64,000 bases of DNA, from NCBI RefSeq assembly GCF_004684095.1, contig NZ_SRII01000014.1:37265-101264 (forward strand). Direction: 5' to 3'. The position numbers and the translations under genes are program-made. The stretch is from Hymenobacter sp. UV11. Its GTDB lineage: Bacteria > Bacteroidota > Bacteroidia > Cytophagales > Hymenobacteraceae. Numbering within the stretch: position 1 is the first letter of the stretch; every line of letters starts with the position of its first letter. Shown here one piece after another: positions 34,855 to 43,745 of the stretch. Under the pieces are notes generated by a model, which saw only the letters and a program-made list of their open reading frames with translations, did not search any database and had not been told where the DNA came from.

Positions 34855-37386
34855 ATGCCCGTTGCCCTGACACCCGCCAGCTCGCTGCCCGCTCCCATCG
34901 ATACGGTGCTCTTGGTAGAGGACGAGTTTATTGTGGCCGACGACCTGCGGCGGCGACTCACCAAGGCCGGTTACCAGGTGCTGGGCATGGCCGCCACGGC
35001 TGCCGAGGCCCGGCACCTGCTGGCCGACGCGCCCCCCACGGTGGTGCTGCTCGACATTTTTTTGAAAGGCCCCGAAAGCGGCCTGGAGTTGGCCACCTGG
35101 CTGCGCGAGCGCCAGATTCCGTTCGTGTTCCTTTCGGCCAACCTCAGCGACGAGGTGCTGGCGGCCGCCAACCGCACGCAGCCGCTGGGCTTTCTCAACA
35201 AGCCGTTTCGGGAGAAGGACGTGCTGGCCGCCCTAGAACTGGCCCGCTACCGCCACGCTCACGGCGAGGAGGCGCGTCTGCGCCAGCAGCGCGAGCTGCA
35301 AGTGGCGGTCAACAACGCCATTGTATACCTGCACAACCGCGACGAGCTGTGCCAGGCCATTGCCGCGCAGCTCGACCAGCTCGTGCCTTTCACCCTGCTC
35401 AGCCTGCGTATTGGCCTGCCCCAGGAGCAGTCGTTTTACTGGGTGGTGCTGCACAAGAGCGCTGCCGGCACCTTCGAGAAAGTGCCGGCGCTGCGGTTGC
35501 TGGGCCCCGATGCGCCCGACGCGCTGCTGCAGCGCCTCACCGAGCAGCCCCCCGACCAAATGGGCGAGCAGGCAGGCACCTTCACTGGTGCGATCTTCAA
35601 CGAGCTATGCCGCACCCAGCGTACGGTTCGCGCCAGCCGCGATGCGTTTGGGGCGCGGGCGCTGGCCACGTTTCCGGTGCTGCTCAAGCGCCATTCCTTC
35701 ACCAGCTTGCAGCTGGCCAGTCCCGACCCCGCCGCCTTCACCCCCGAGCAGTACGCCACCGTGGCCCTGCTACTGCCGCAGCTGGCCCTGGCCCTCGACA
35801 ACCTGCTGGTGTGTGAAGAGGTGGAGGCCCGCCGCCGCCAGAAAGCGGCCGAGCTGGCCTTGGTCAGCGCCTTTCGCAACGGGCGCGAGCTGGAAGCAAT
35901 TGCCCCGGCCGTGGCCGAAGCCCTGCAGCAGGTGCTACCCCTCGATTTGGTGGCGCTCTACGGCGTAGACCGGGTGCTGGGCCCCGTGCAAGACGGTACC
36001 AACGCCAGCCGCCAGCCCGACGGCAGCTTCCGGCTGCTGCCCGCCGCCGAGTTTGTGTACCTGCCCGATGCCGCCGCCCGTCTGGCCTGGCAGCAGTCTA
36101 TCTTAGAGCTGGAGGCCCGGCTGCAGCAGCCTACCTTGAACGTGGGCGACGAAGGCGAGGCCCGGCGCGCCCAAAATCTGGTGGCCCGGCGCTACGGCGA
36201 GCACCTGGGCCTGCGCTCGTCCATGTACATGCCGCTGCACGTGCAGGGGCGGCCGGGGGCGGCCGTGGTGGTGGCTAGCCGCGCCCGCTACGCCTACACC
36301 GCCCGCGACCTGCGCCTACTGCAAGAGCTGAGCCGCCTGCTGGCCCTGGCCCTGGAAAACCTGCTGGCCTTCGAGCGCATCAAGACCCTGGGCGAGCAGC
36401 TGGCGCAGGAAAACACCTACCTGGCCGAGGAAATCCGCACTACGTATAACGTGGGCGAAATCATCGGCACCGGCCCGGCCATGCAGGCGCTGGTGAGCAG
36501 CCTGGGCCTAGTGGCCGGCACCGATGCCACGGTGCTTATAACCGGCGAAACCGGCACTGGTAAGGAACTGGTGGCCCGCGCCGTGCACGAACTATCGGGC
36601 CGGGCCGCCCGCACCATGGTCAAGGTTAACTGCGCCGCCCTACCCCCGCATTTGATTGAGAGCGAGCTGTTTGGTCACGAAAAAGGCAGCTTCACCGGGG
36701 CCACCGACAAGCGCCTGGGCAAGTTTGAGCTGGCCGACGGCAGCACTATCTTCCTCGACGAAATCGGGGAGCTGCCCCTGGAGCTGCAAGCCAAGCTGCT
36801 GCGCGCCCTGCAGGAGCGCGAGATAGAGCGCGTGGGCGGCCGCCACCCCATCGCGGTGGATGTGCGCATCGTGGCCGCCACCAACCGCGACCTCAAGCAG
36901 GAGGTGGCCGAGGGCCGCTTCCGCTCCGACCTCTACTACCGCCTCAACGTGTTTCCGCTGGCCGTGCCGCCCCTGCGCACCCGGCCCGAGGACGTGCTGC
37001 CCCTGGCCCAGCATTTTTTGCAGCGCCTGGGCAAGAAGCTGGGCAAGCCCCTCACCGGCCTCACCCCCGACACCGTGCGGCAGCTACTGGCCTACCACTG
37101 GCCTGGCAACGTGCGCGAGCTGGAGCACGTGCTAGAGCGCGCCGCCATTGTGGCCCGCACGCCCACCGTGGCGCTGGCTGAATCGCTGGTCCCGGCACTG
37201 GCCGCGCCCTCCGCGCCAGTTGCGGCCCCGCCCGTGCGCCTCTTCGCCGAGTCCGCGCGCGAAGCCATTACGGCGGCGCTGGCGCAGGCCGGTGGCCGCA
37301 TCCGCGGGGACGGTGGCGCGGCCGAGCTGCTAGGCATCAAGGCCACCACGCTGGAAGCCCGCATGAAGAAGCTGGGCGTGCGCTGA
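34855..37386 (+). CDS. Sigma-54-dependent response regulator with GAF domains
   Basis: The 843-residue protein starts with a receiver domain (about 16-140; VEDE, phospho-Asp in VVLLDIF, LNKPFR). GAF-like sensory regions occupy roughly 150-520. The AAA+ domain has Walker A GETGTGKE (about 564-571), the sigma-54-contacting GSFTGA loop (about 612-617), Walker B FLDEIGEL and NVRELEHV. A Fis-type helix-turn-helix ends the protein (ELLGIKATTLEARMKKL). It should activate RpoN promoters on phosphorylation and ligand binding. No histidine kinase lies directly beside it; the TPR kinase at 38578-40857 is the nearest candidate partner. Confidence 0.93.
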   Translation: MPVALTPASSLPAPIDTVLLVEDEFIVADDLRRRLTKAGYQVLGMAATAAEARHLLADAPPTVVLLDIFLKGPESGLELATWLRERQIPFVFLSANLSDEVLAAANRTQPLGFLNKPFREKDVLAALELARYRHAHGEEARLRQQRELQVAVNNAIVYLHNRDELCQAIAAQLDQLVPFTLLSLRIGLPQEQSFYWVVLHKSAAGTFEKVPALRLLGPDAPDALLQRLTEQPPDQMGEQAGTFTGAIFNELCRTQRTVRASRDAFGARALATFPVLLKRHSFTSLQLASPDPAAFTPEQYATVALLLPQLALALDNLLVCEEVEARRRQKAAELALVSAFRNGRELEAIAPAVAEALQQVLPLDLVALYGVDRVLGPVQDGTNASRQPDGSFRLLPAAEFVYLPDAAARLAWQQSILELEARLQQPTLNVGDEGEARRAQNLVARRYGEHLGLRSSMYMPLHVQGRPGAAVVVASRARYAYTARDLRLLQELSRLLALALENLLAFERIKTLGEQLAQENTYLAEEIRTTYNVGEIIGTGPAMQALVSSLGLVAGTDATVLITGETGTGKELVARAVHELSGRAARTMVKVNCAALPPHLIESELFGHEKGSFTGATDKRLGKFELADGSTIFLDEIGELPLELQAKLLRALQEREIERVGGRHPIAVDVRIVAATNRDLKQEVAEGRFRSDLYYRLNVFPLAVPPLRTRPEDVLPLAQHFLQRLGKKLGKPLTGLTPDTVRQLLAYHWPGNVRELEHVLERAAIVARTPTVALAESLVPALAAPSAPVAAPPVRLFAESAREAITAALAQAGGRIRGDGGAAELLGIKATTLEARMKKLGVR

Positions 37387-37407
37387 AAGCAGCTGGCTGG
37401 TAAACGC

Positions 37408-37443
37408 AAAAAAGGCCATACTGCGCGCAGCATGGCCTTTTTT
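37408..37443. terminator. Bidirectional terminator
   Basis: A 12-bp stem (37408-37419 with 37432-37443) with A and T tracts at its ends and an inner CTGC/GCAG stem lies between the convergent sigma-54 activator and hydrolase genes. The A/T tracts let it end transcripts from both sides. Confidence 0.9.
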
Positions 37444-37462
37444 CGTCAATTTTAACGACTAC

Positions 37463-38284
37463 CTACGACTGGATAAACGCCAGCAAATCAGCGTTAATCG
37501 TGGCGGCCTCGGTGGCGGGCATGCCGTGGGGAAAGCCGGGGTATGTAATTAGCTTACCGTGCTTGAGCAGCTTAATAGCCTTGACGGCGGCCACCTGGAT
37601 AGGCACGATCTGGTCGTCTTCGCCGTGCAGCACCAGCACCGGTATATCCACGCTTTTGAGGTCTTCGGTGAAGTCGGTTTCCGAAAACGCCTTGATGCCG
37701 TAGTAGTGGGCATTGGCAGCGCCAGTCATGCCCTGCCTAAACCAGTTGTCGCGGATGCCTTGCTGCACCTTGGCTCCCTCGCGGTTGAAGCCGTAGAAGG
37801 GGAGGGTAAAGTCGAGGTAGTACTGGGCGCGGTGCATGGCCGTGCCCTCGCGGATTTCATCGAATATCGCCATCGGCACGCCGTCTGGGTTGGTAGGGCC
37901 CTGCGCCATAAGGGGCGTTACGGCGCTGATGAGCACCACTTTAGCTACGCGGCCCTTCTCGGCGCGGGCAGCGTAGTGAATGGCCTCGCCGCCGCCCGTG
38001 GAGTGCCCAATGTGGACGGCATCTTGCAGGTTGAGGTGGGCCGTCAGCTCGGCTACGTCGGCCACGTAGGTATCCATGTCGTGGCCGGTGGGCACCTGCG
38101 ACGAGCGGCCGTGCCCACGCCGGTCGTGGGCGATAACGCGGTAGCCTTTGTTCAGGAAAAACATCAGCTGGGCATCCCAGTCGTCGCTCGACAGCGGCCA
38201 GCCGTGGTGGAAGAACAAGGGCTGGCCCGTGCCCCAGTCCTTGTAGAAAATTTCGGTGCCGTCTTTTACCGTGATTTTAGGCAT
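37463..38284 (-). CDS. Alpha/beta hydrolase, non-heme chloroperoxidase-like
   Basis: The 273-residue protein opens MPKITVKDGTEIFYKDWG and has FFHHGWPLSSDDW (oxyanion loop), IGHSTGGGEAIHY (nucleophile Ser), LHGEDDQIVP (acid) and PHGMPATE (His). These match cofactor-free chloroperoxidases and related esterases, whose true role is probably hydrolysis or perhydrolysis. The ATG at 38284 fits the family start. Its promoter at 38359-38414 has the same half-site pattern as wrbA. Confidence 0.92.
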   Translation of the reverse strand: MPKITVKDGTEIFYKDWGTGQPLFFHHGWPLSSDDWDAQLMFFLNKGYRVIAHDRRGHGRSSQVPTGHDMDTYVADVAELTAHLNLQDAVHIGHSTGGGEAIHYAARAEKGRVAKVVLISAVTPLMAQGPTNPDGVPMAIFDEIREGTAMHRAQYYLDFTLPFYGFNREGAKVQQGIRDNWFRQGMTGAANAHYYGIKAFSETDFTEDLKSVDIPVLVLHGEDDQIVPIQVAAVKAIKLLKHGKLITYPGFPHGMPATEAATINADLLAFIQS

Positions 38285-38358
38285 GACTCGGATGGTTAGG
38301 AGGGTGAAAAAATGCCAGGCCGCCCGCAGCACTGCGCCCTGGGGCAGCTTTGACCCTG

Positions 38359-38414
38359 CAAAACTACCCGCCCTCCAGACTGGCCCGGCGGTAAAAAAAC
38401 CGGCATTCGCGGTA
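38359..38414 (-). promoter_or_regulatory. Promoter of the chloroperoxidase-like gene with TACCGC direct repeat
   Basis: On the minus strand: TACCGC (38414-38409), 15 bp, TACCGC (38393-38388), 21 bp, then TAGTTTTG (38366-38359). Spacing is identical to the wrbA promoter. The start codon is 75 bp further on. Confidence 0.75.
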
Positions 38415-38474
38415 CTTTCAGCGGATTATGGCGGGCCGCCGCGCGGGGCTTCTATGGCAATTTCCAGGTCTATA

Positions 38475-38558
38475 TACAGCGCGATGTAGAACGGAGTGGC
38501 ACTCCGTTTCCGTGCGAGCGCCAAACGGAGTGCCACTCCGTTTGGCGCTCGCGCTGTA
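38475..38558. repeat. REP-like palindromic element
   Basis: Outer arms TACAGCGCGA (38475-38484) and TCGCGCTGTA (38549-38558) enclose two palindromes built on ACGGAGTG/CACTCCGT: one of 19 bases (38490-38508) and one of 39 bases with perfect 19-bp arms (38514-38532 and 38534-38552). It lies between genes upstream of a hydrolase. The nested structure is typical of dispersed REP/BIME-type repeats. Confidence 0.75.
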
Positions 38559-38577
38559 CACTAAATCGGAAACTGCG

Positions 38578-40857
38578 CTAGGCACCGTGCTCGGCCGGGC
38601 CGGGGAGGGCTAAGCATAAGCGGGCTACCGCGCCCCGGCCCGCGGGGTTAGGCAGGAGGCTAAACTCGCCGTCGAGCTGGTGGCTCAGGCCGGTTATTAG
38701 GTTAAGGCCCAGTGAATTAGCGCGGGCCGGGTCGAAGTCGGCCGGCAGGCCCCGGCCATCGTCGGCCACGCTGAGTTGGTACGCATGCTGCGGCAGCACC
38801 CGGCCGGTTAGCGTCAGCGTACCAGGCTGGCCGGGCCCGAAGGCGTGCTTTAGCGCATTGATGAGCAGCTCGTTCAGGATCAGGCCGAGCGGGGTGGCCA
38901 CCGTTACGGGCAGGGCCAGCGGGGCCAGGTCGAGGTGCAGGTGCACGCGGGTGGTGGCATCGAAGGCATCAAGCAGGTGGGCGGCCAGCTCCTGCACGTA
39001 GGCGGGCAGCGGCACCCAGCCCACGCGGTCGGTTTGGTAGAGGTGCTGGTGCACCAGGGCCATGGCCTGCACCCGGTGCTCGCTTTCGCGCAGGGCGCTG
39101 AGGGCGGCGGGGTCGGGCGAATAGTCGGCCTGGGTATTAAGCAGACTGCCAATTACTTGCAGATTATTCTTAACGCGGTGGTGAATTTCGCGCAGCATCC
39201 ATTCCTTTTCGGTGAGTAGCTCGCGCTGCTCGGCCAGCAGCTGCGCCAGCGCCTGGCTGCGCTGCTCAATCTCGGCCCGCTGGGCGCGCAGCAGGCGGTT
39301 GCTGCGCTGCCCGTGGCGGTAGCGGCTGTAGCCCAGGGCCAGCAACAGCAGCAGCAGGGCCGCCCCCACCAGCCCGGCGTTGCGCTGCTGCTCGCGCTGG
39401 CGCAGGCGGGCCTGTTGCAGCTGCCCTTGCTTGGTAAGCAGGGCAATGTTCTGCTCCTGCTGGCGGGTGTCGTACTGAATCTGGAGGCTGGCCAGCTGCT
39501 GGCTGCGGGTGGCGTTGAACACCGAATCGGTAAGGCGCTTGTACTGCTGGTAGTGGCCAATGGCGGCGGGAAACCGCCCCAGGGCCGAATCAGCCTGAAA
39601 CAGCAGTTGGTGCAGCGCGGCCGTTTGCAATAGAAACCCGGCCGACTGGCTTAGCACCAGCGCCTGCTGCAAATGGGGGTAAGCCTGGGCGTAGCGCCGG
39701 GTGGCCAAGTAAAATCTGCCAGCCGTTTTGTCCAGGTTCATGCGGTCCATGTCACTTAAGGGGACTTGGCGGGCCGCGGCCAGTAACGTCCGCAGCGCTC
39801 GCTCGGCCCGCGCAAACTGCCCCAGCGCCACATAGCAGTCAACCAGGCAGCGGGTGTAGGTATCCTGGTCGGTGGCCTGGATGGGGCCCGCCGTGGCTTG
39901 CAGAAAGCGCAGGGCCTGGCGGGGCTGCTGCTGGCCCAGCAGCAGGCGGCTGATAACGGCACACGTACTTACCGCCCCTTCTTTCGCCCGCGACCGCAAC
40001 TCGCGGCGCAGGATGCGATGGTAGTAAGCCAAGGCCCGCTCCGGTTGCTTCAGCTCGGCGTAGATGGCCGCTACATTGCTATAAAAATAGGCTATCACCG
40101 TGGTGTCGTGGGTGGCCTGGGCACTCTCAATAGATGCCAGGCCATAGCGTAGGGCCTCCTGGTAGTTGCCCGCCTGCCGGGTAGCGCCCCGCAATAAGTC
40201 GTAGGTGTAGTGCAACTCGCGGTGACCGGCGGCCCGGTACAGGTCCAGCACGTGCAGCAGCTCCTGCTCGGCCTGGCCCGAATGCCCTTGCAGCAGGTGC
40301 ATATCGGCCATGGTTTTCAACACGTAGGCGTACTCCACCGGCCGGCTGGCTTGCTTGAACAGGGTAGCGGCGTGGGCGTAGCCGACCAGCTTGCGTGGCA
40401 GCCCTAGCATAGTGCGCGGGTAGCTGTCGGCCAAGTGGAGCCAGCCGCTGGCTTCGAGCAGGGGGTAGCCAAGCCGTTGGCTTAAGGCCACTCCCTGGCG
40501 CAGTTGCGCCCGGCCAGTGGTATCGGCCGCATCCTTCGCGCCGGGCAGCTGCCCACTTACGTACATGCTGCGAATGCGGCCGGCGGGGTCGGCCAGCCCC
40601 GCGCTCAGGGCGAGCGCCTGCTGACCATAGGCGACCGCGCTATCGAGGGGCATTCCCAGCTCGTCGTGCTGGGCCAGCAGCTCTTCGGCCAGCTGCACCA
40701 GCAGGCGCAGGCGAGCAGGACTAGCCGGGGTACGCCAGAGCTGCGCGCGCAAGCGAACAACCGCGGCCGGGGTCAGCAGCGGCGTAATAGGCTCGGCCCG
40801 AGCCGCCAACGTGCTCAGCAGCCAGCCGCCGATTAAGAGAAAAACACGCAGGCGCAT
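38578..40857 (-). CDS. Sensor histidine kinase with TPR repeats (HisKA_2 type)
   Basis: The 759-residue protein has a signal sequence (MRLRVFLLIGGWLLSTLAAR), a periplasmic array of tetratricopeptide repeats (about 60-440), one membrane helix (GLVGAALLLLLLALGYSRYR), a coiled coil, and a cytoplasmic kinase. The H-box reads REIHHRVKNNLQVIGSLL (HisKA_2/HWE-like) and the ATPase domain has LILNELLINALKHAF and VADDGRGLPADF. Such kinases phosphorylate receiver proteins, often LytTR or similar regulators. No cognate regulator is adjacent. The ATG at 40857 gives the signal sequence. Confidence 0.92.
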   Translation of the reverse strand: MRLRVFLLIGGWLLSTLAARAEPITPLLTPAAVVRLRAQLWRTPASPARLRLLVQLAEELLAQHDELGMPLDSAVAYGQQALALSAGLADPAGRIRSMYVSGQLPGAKDAADTTGRAQLRQGVALSQRLGYPLLEASGWLHLADSYPRTMLGLPRKLVGYAHAATLFKQASRPVEYAYVLKTMADMHLLQGHSGQAEQELLHVLDLYRAAGHRELHYTYDLLRGATRQAGNYQEALRYGLASIESAQATHDTTVIAYFYSNVAAIYAELKQPERALAYYHRILRRELRSRAKEGAVSTCAVISRLLLGQQQPRQALRFLQATAGPIQATDQDTYTRCLVDCYVALGQFARAERALRTLLAAARQVPLSDMDRMNLDKTAGRFYLATRRYAQAYPHLQQALVLSQSAGFLLQTAALHQLLFQADSALGRFPAAIGHYQQYKRLTDSVFNATRSQQLASLQIQYDTRQQEQNIALLTKQGQLQQARLRQREQQRNAGLVGAALLLLLLALGYSRYRHGQRSNRLLRAQRAEIEQRSQALAQLLAEQRELLTEKEWMLREIHHRVKNNLQVIGSLLNTQADYSPDPAALSALRESEHRVQAMALVHQHLYQTDRVGWVPLPAYVQELAAHLLDAFDATTRVHLHLDLAPLALPVTVATPLGLILNELLINALKHAFGPGQPGTLTLTGRVLPQHAYQLSVADDGRGLPADFDPARANSLGLNLITGLSHQLDGEFSLLPNPAGRGAVARLCLALPGPAEHGA

Positions 40858-40923
40858 AGAGACCACGAAGTAAGCTTCCGCGCCGGGCAGGGCGGGCACA
40901 GGGCTGGGTTATCCACTTAAAAG

Positions 40924-40979
40924 TACCGTTTATTCCGGCTTTTTTACCGCAGGGCGCGCCATGTACGCCCCTAGGTTTG
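40924..40979 (+). promoter_or_regulatory. Promoter with TACCGY direct repeat before the esterase remnant
   Basis: TACCGT (40924-40929), 15 bp, TACCGC (40945-40950), 21 bp, TAGGTTTG (40972-40979). The spacing is identical to the wrbA and chloroperoxidase promoters. It now drives a gene remnant overlapping the hydrolase gene at 41180. Confidence 0.75.
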
Positions 40980-40988
40980 CAGTAGTAA

Positions 40989-41183
40989 GGAGGCCCCGAC
41001 GCGGTTGTATTAAGTGAGCGCGGCCCGGTTGCCTTCGTTACCGTGCGCTACGACGGCATGATGCACGATTGCGGCCTGCTCAACGCGCTGGCCGACCTGC
41101 CCCAGGTAACCTCCTTTGTCACCCAGGCCGCCGCCGAGCTGCGCAAGCACTTGGGGCCCAGCCGCAACCCTTTTTTAGTATGA
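40989..41183 (+). pseudogene. C-terminal remnant of an alpha/beta hydrolase (fold-3 esterase)
   Basis: An open frame from 40989, lacking an in-frame start before 41058, encodes VAFVTVRYDGMMHDCGLL and LADLPQVTSFVTQAA, the last 60 residues of acetyl-esterase-type hydrolases including the catalytic-His segment. The nucleophile and most of the protein are missing. The intact promoter sits directly before it, so an internal deletion removed most of the gene. The remnant TGA overlaps the ATG of the next gene, so it may still couple translation. Confidence 0.7.
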
Positions 41184-41977
41184 ACCTGATTTCCGGCTCC
41201 TTAGCGGGGGCGCTCGCCAGCCTGCTGCTGGCCGCTGCCCCAGCCCCTACCCCCTCTGCCGCGCACCCGTCTACCCCTCCGGCGGGCATCCAGAACATCG
41301 TGCTCGTGCACGGCACCTGGGCCGACGGCTCCAGCTGGGCCAAGGTCATTCCGCTGCTCACAGCCAAGGGCTACCACGTCACGGCCGTGCAAAACCCGCT
41401 CACCTCGCTGGCCGATGACGTGGCCGCCACTAAGCGGGCCATTGACTTGCAAGACGGCCCGGTGCTGCTGGTGGGCCACTCCTGGGGTGGCGTGGTGATT
41501 ACGGAGGCCGGCACCGACCCCAAAGTAGCCGGCCTGGTGTACGTGGCCGCCGCGGCCCCCGACGCGGGCCAATCCTTCCTGGAATTGGTGCAGACCTTTC
41601 CCGGCACGCCCGGCAACGACCAGATTCAACCCGATAAGTTCGGCTACGTCCACATGTCGCCCAAGGGCTTCGTCGAGGATGTAGCGCAGGACCTATCCAA
41701 AACCGAGCAGCAGGTCGCCATTGCTACGCAGACCCCACAGCCTTTCGCGGCCTTGAAAGACAAGGTGAGCACCCCAGCCTGGCAAACCAAGCCCAGCTGG
41801 TACATCGTGGCCGCCAACGACCGCATGATAAACCCCGACCTAGAACGCAGCCTGGCCAAAAAGATGAAGGCTACCAGTACCACTACCCTGCCCGCCAGCC
41901 ATATGGTCCTGCTGGCCCAGCCCGATAAGGTAGCCGACGTGATACTGGCCGCCGCCGCCAAGGCCCCGGTCAAGTAG
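41180..41977 (+). CDS. Secreted alpha/beta hydrolase (EstC-like)
   Basis: The 265-residue protein has a signal peptide (about 1-25) and a Pro/Ala linker. Family motifs follow: IVLVHGTWADGSSW (oxyanion loop), LLVGHSWGGVV (nucleophile Ser) and PASHMVLLAQP (catalytic His). It is related to the EstC-like hydrolase at 30786. The ATG overlaps the stop of the esterase remnant (ATGA), so it is probably expressed from the TACCGC promoter upstream. The product is likely periplasmic. Confidence 0.9.
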   Translation: MNLISGSLAGALASLLLAAAPAPTPSAAHPSTPPAGIQNIVLVHGTWADGSSWAKVIPLLTAKGYHVTAVQNPLTSLADDVAATKRAIDLQDGPVLLVGHSWGGVVITEAGTDPKVAGLVYVAAAAPDAGQSFLELVQTFPGTPGNDQIQPDKFGYVHMSPKGFVEDVAQDLSKTEQQVAIATQTPQPFAALKDKVSTPAWQTKPSWYIVAANDRMINPDLERSLAKKMKATSTTTLPASHMVLLAQPDKVADVILAAAAKAPVK

Positions 41978-42030
41978 GTAGTTGGCTACGTGCGGGAGCA
42001 TTACTGTAAGTAAATCACAATCTGTTGCTT

Positions 42031-43032
42031 ATGAAAAAAATTGCCTTGTATGGATTCGGCCGCATCGGGCGGCAGTTGCTGCGCGTCGGCTTGCAGCAGG
42101 GCTTGTTCGTGCCGGTGGTTATTGCCGATGTTCGCGACGAGGCTACCCTGGCCGCCCTTTTTGCCGTGGATACCAACTATGGGCGCTGGACCGCGCCGGT
42201 AACGGGCCAGGCCGGCCAGTTGCGGGTGGGCGAGCACCCCATTCCCTACCTCAACTCGGCCAAGGAGATACCCGACTGGGCCGCCCTGGGGGTAGACCTG
42301 GTGGTGGACTGCACCGGCCGGGCTACCACCCGCGCCGGGGCCCAGGCGCACCTCGACCGGGGGGCGAAATATGTATTGGTGAGCGCGGCCAGCAAGACGC
42401 TGGCCGACTGCGACGCTGTGCTGCTGAAGGGCATCAACCTCGACACCTTTGACCCTGCCCGGCACCGCATCATCAGTATGGGTAGCTGCACGACCAACGC
42501 GCTGGCGGCCGTGGTGCAGGTTATTCAGGCGCAGTTCGGCATTCAGTACGGGCTGTTTTCCACGGTGCATTCCTACACCAACTCGCAGTCCTTGACCGAC
42601 CAGCCGATGCACGACCGGCGCGACTCGTGGGCGGCGGCCGAGAACATTATTCCCTCTGCTTCGGGCGCGGCGCGGGCCTTGCAGTTCATCTGGCCCGAGT
42701 TGAAAATCACTGGCAAAGCCTACCGGGTGCCCACCCGCACGGGCAGCATCGCCGAGCTGAACCTGGTGACCGAGCGCGCCTGCACCGTGGCGCAGGTGAA
42801 CGACGCCTTCCGGCAGGCGGCGCAAGCGGGCCCCCTGCACGGCGTGCTCGACGTGCTGGAAGACGAGTGGGCCAGCGCCCGCATCGTGGCCGACCCGCAT
42901 TCGTCCATTATCGACCTGCCGCTGACCACCCAGCAGGGCCAGCTGCTGTCGGTGGCGGCCTGGTACGACAACGAGTGGGGCTTCTCGAACCGGCTGGCCG
43001 AGGTAGCGGCTTACCTGGCCGGGCGCGGCTAG
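42031..43032 (+). CDS. gap: Glyceraldehyde-3-phosphate dehydrogenase
   Basis: The 333-residue enzyme has the NAD-binding GFGRIGRQLLR, the catalytic Cys153 in SMGSCTTNALA, the base His180 in STVHSYTN, and WYDNEWGFSNRL near the C-terminus. It converts glyceraldehyde 3-phosphate to 1,3-bisphosphoglycerate in glycolysis and gluconeogenesis. Several usual residues are changed (for example YGRWTAPV for the typical HG-F region), so this may be a second, divergent GAPDH rather than the main glycolytic one. The ATG at 42031 starts the Rossmann strand directly; an upstream in-frame ATG is 6 bases earlier. Confidence 0.93.
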   Translation: MKKIALYGFGRIGRQLLRVGLQQGLFVPVVIADVRDEATLAALFAVDTNYGRWTAPVTGQAGQLRVGEHPIPYLNSAKEIPDWAALGVDLVVDCTGRATTRAGAQAHLDRGAKYVLVSAASKTLADCDAVLLKGINLDTFDPARHRIISMGSCTTNALAAVVQVIQAQFGIQYGLFSTVHSYTNSQSLTDQPMHDRRDSWAAAENIIPSASGAARALQFIWPELKITGKAYRVPTRTGSIAELNLVTERACTVAQVNDAFRQAAQAGPLHGVLDVLEDEWASARIVADPHSSIIDLPLTTQQGQLLSVAAWYDNEWGFSNRLAEVAAYLAGRG

Positions 43033-43063
43033 CCCCGCCGCTAGCCTTCTTACTTGCCTGTTG

Positions 43064-43672
43064 ATGTCCAAAACCCGCCTGGAGGCCTTTAGCGATGGGG
43101 TGCTCGCCATCATCATCACCATCATGGTGTTGGAGCTGCACGTGCCGCGCGCGGCCAGCTTTGCCGCGCTGCGCGGGCAAGTGCCGGTGCTGCTGGGCTA
43201 CAGCCTGAGCTACGTGTACGTGGGCATTTACTGGACCAACCACCACCACCTGCTCGGCAGCGTGCGCCGCATAGATGGGCGGGTGCTGTGGGCCAATCTG
43301 CACTTGCTGTTCTGGCTCTCGCTCATCCCGTTCACCACCGACTGGGTGGGCGAGCGGGGCCTATCGACAGCCCCGCTCGCCGCCTACGGCACAGTGCTGC
43401 TACTGGCGGCTATAGCCTACCTCCATTTGCAAAACCGGCTGCTGGTCGCCAACGGGCCCCAGTCGGTGCTGGCGCAAACCCGCGACCGCCGCGATTGGAA
43501 AAGGCCCCTCTCGCTGCTGCTCTACGCGGCTGGCGTGGCGGCCAGCTTCTGGCTGCCTGCGTTGGCGGTGGCTCTGTACGTGGCCGTCGCCGTGAGCTGG
43601 CTCGTGCCCGACCGCCGCATCGAGCACCATTTGGCGCAGCGGGCGGTAGAGCCGGCCGCGCCGGATGCTTGA
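43064..43672 (+). CDS. TMEM175-family potassium channel-like membrane protein
   Basis: The 202-residue protein starts MSKTRLEAFSDGVLAIIIT, which carries the FSDG motif at the first helix that lines the pore of TMEM175 channels. About six membrane helices follow (for example LLGYSLSYVYVGIYW and LLFWLSLIPF). Bacterial members form tetrameric, leaky potassium channels. The ATG at 43064 is preferred over the TTG one codon earlier. The next gene starts after about 70 bp. Confidence 0.9.
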   Translation: MSKTRLEAFSDGVLAIIITIMVLELHVPRAASFAALRGQVPVLLGYSLSYVYVGIYWTNHHHLLGSVRRIDGRVLWANLHLLFWLSLIPFTTDWVGERGLSTAPLAAYGTVLLLAAIAYLHLQNRLLVANGPQSVLAQTRDRRDWKRPLSLLLYAAGVAASFWLPALAVALYVAVAVSWLVPDRRIEHHLAQRAVEPAAPDA

Positions 43673-43745
43673 GGGCGAGCCAGTACTAAATGCTTGCTCT
43701 TTGCCTCACGTGGTCCATCCAAAGCCACTTTTTTGCACTTCCGCT

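Noticed and set aside
42001..43125. Minus-strand open frame of 374 codons
   Set aside because: Antisense to GAPDH, which is clearly real.
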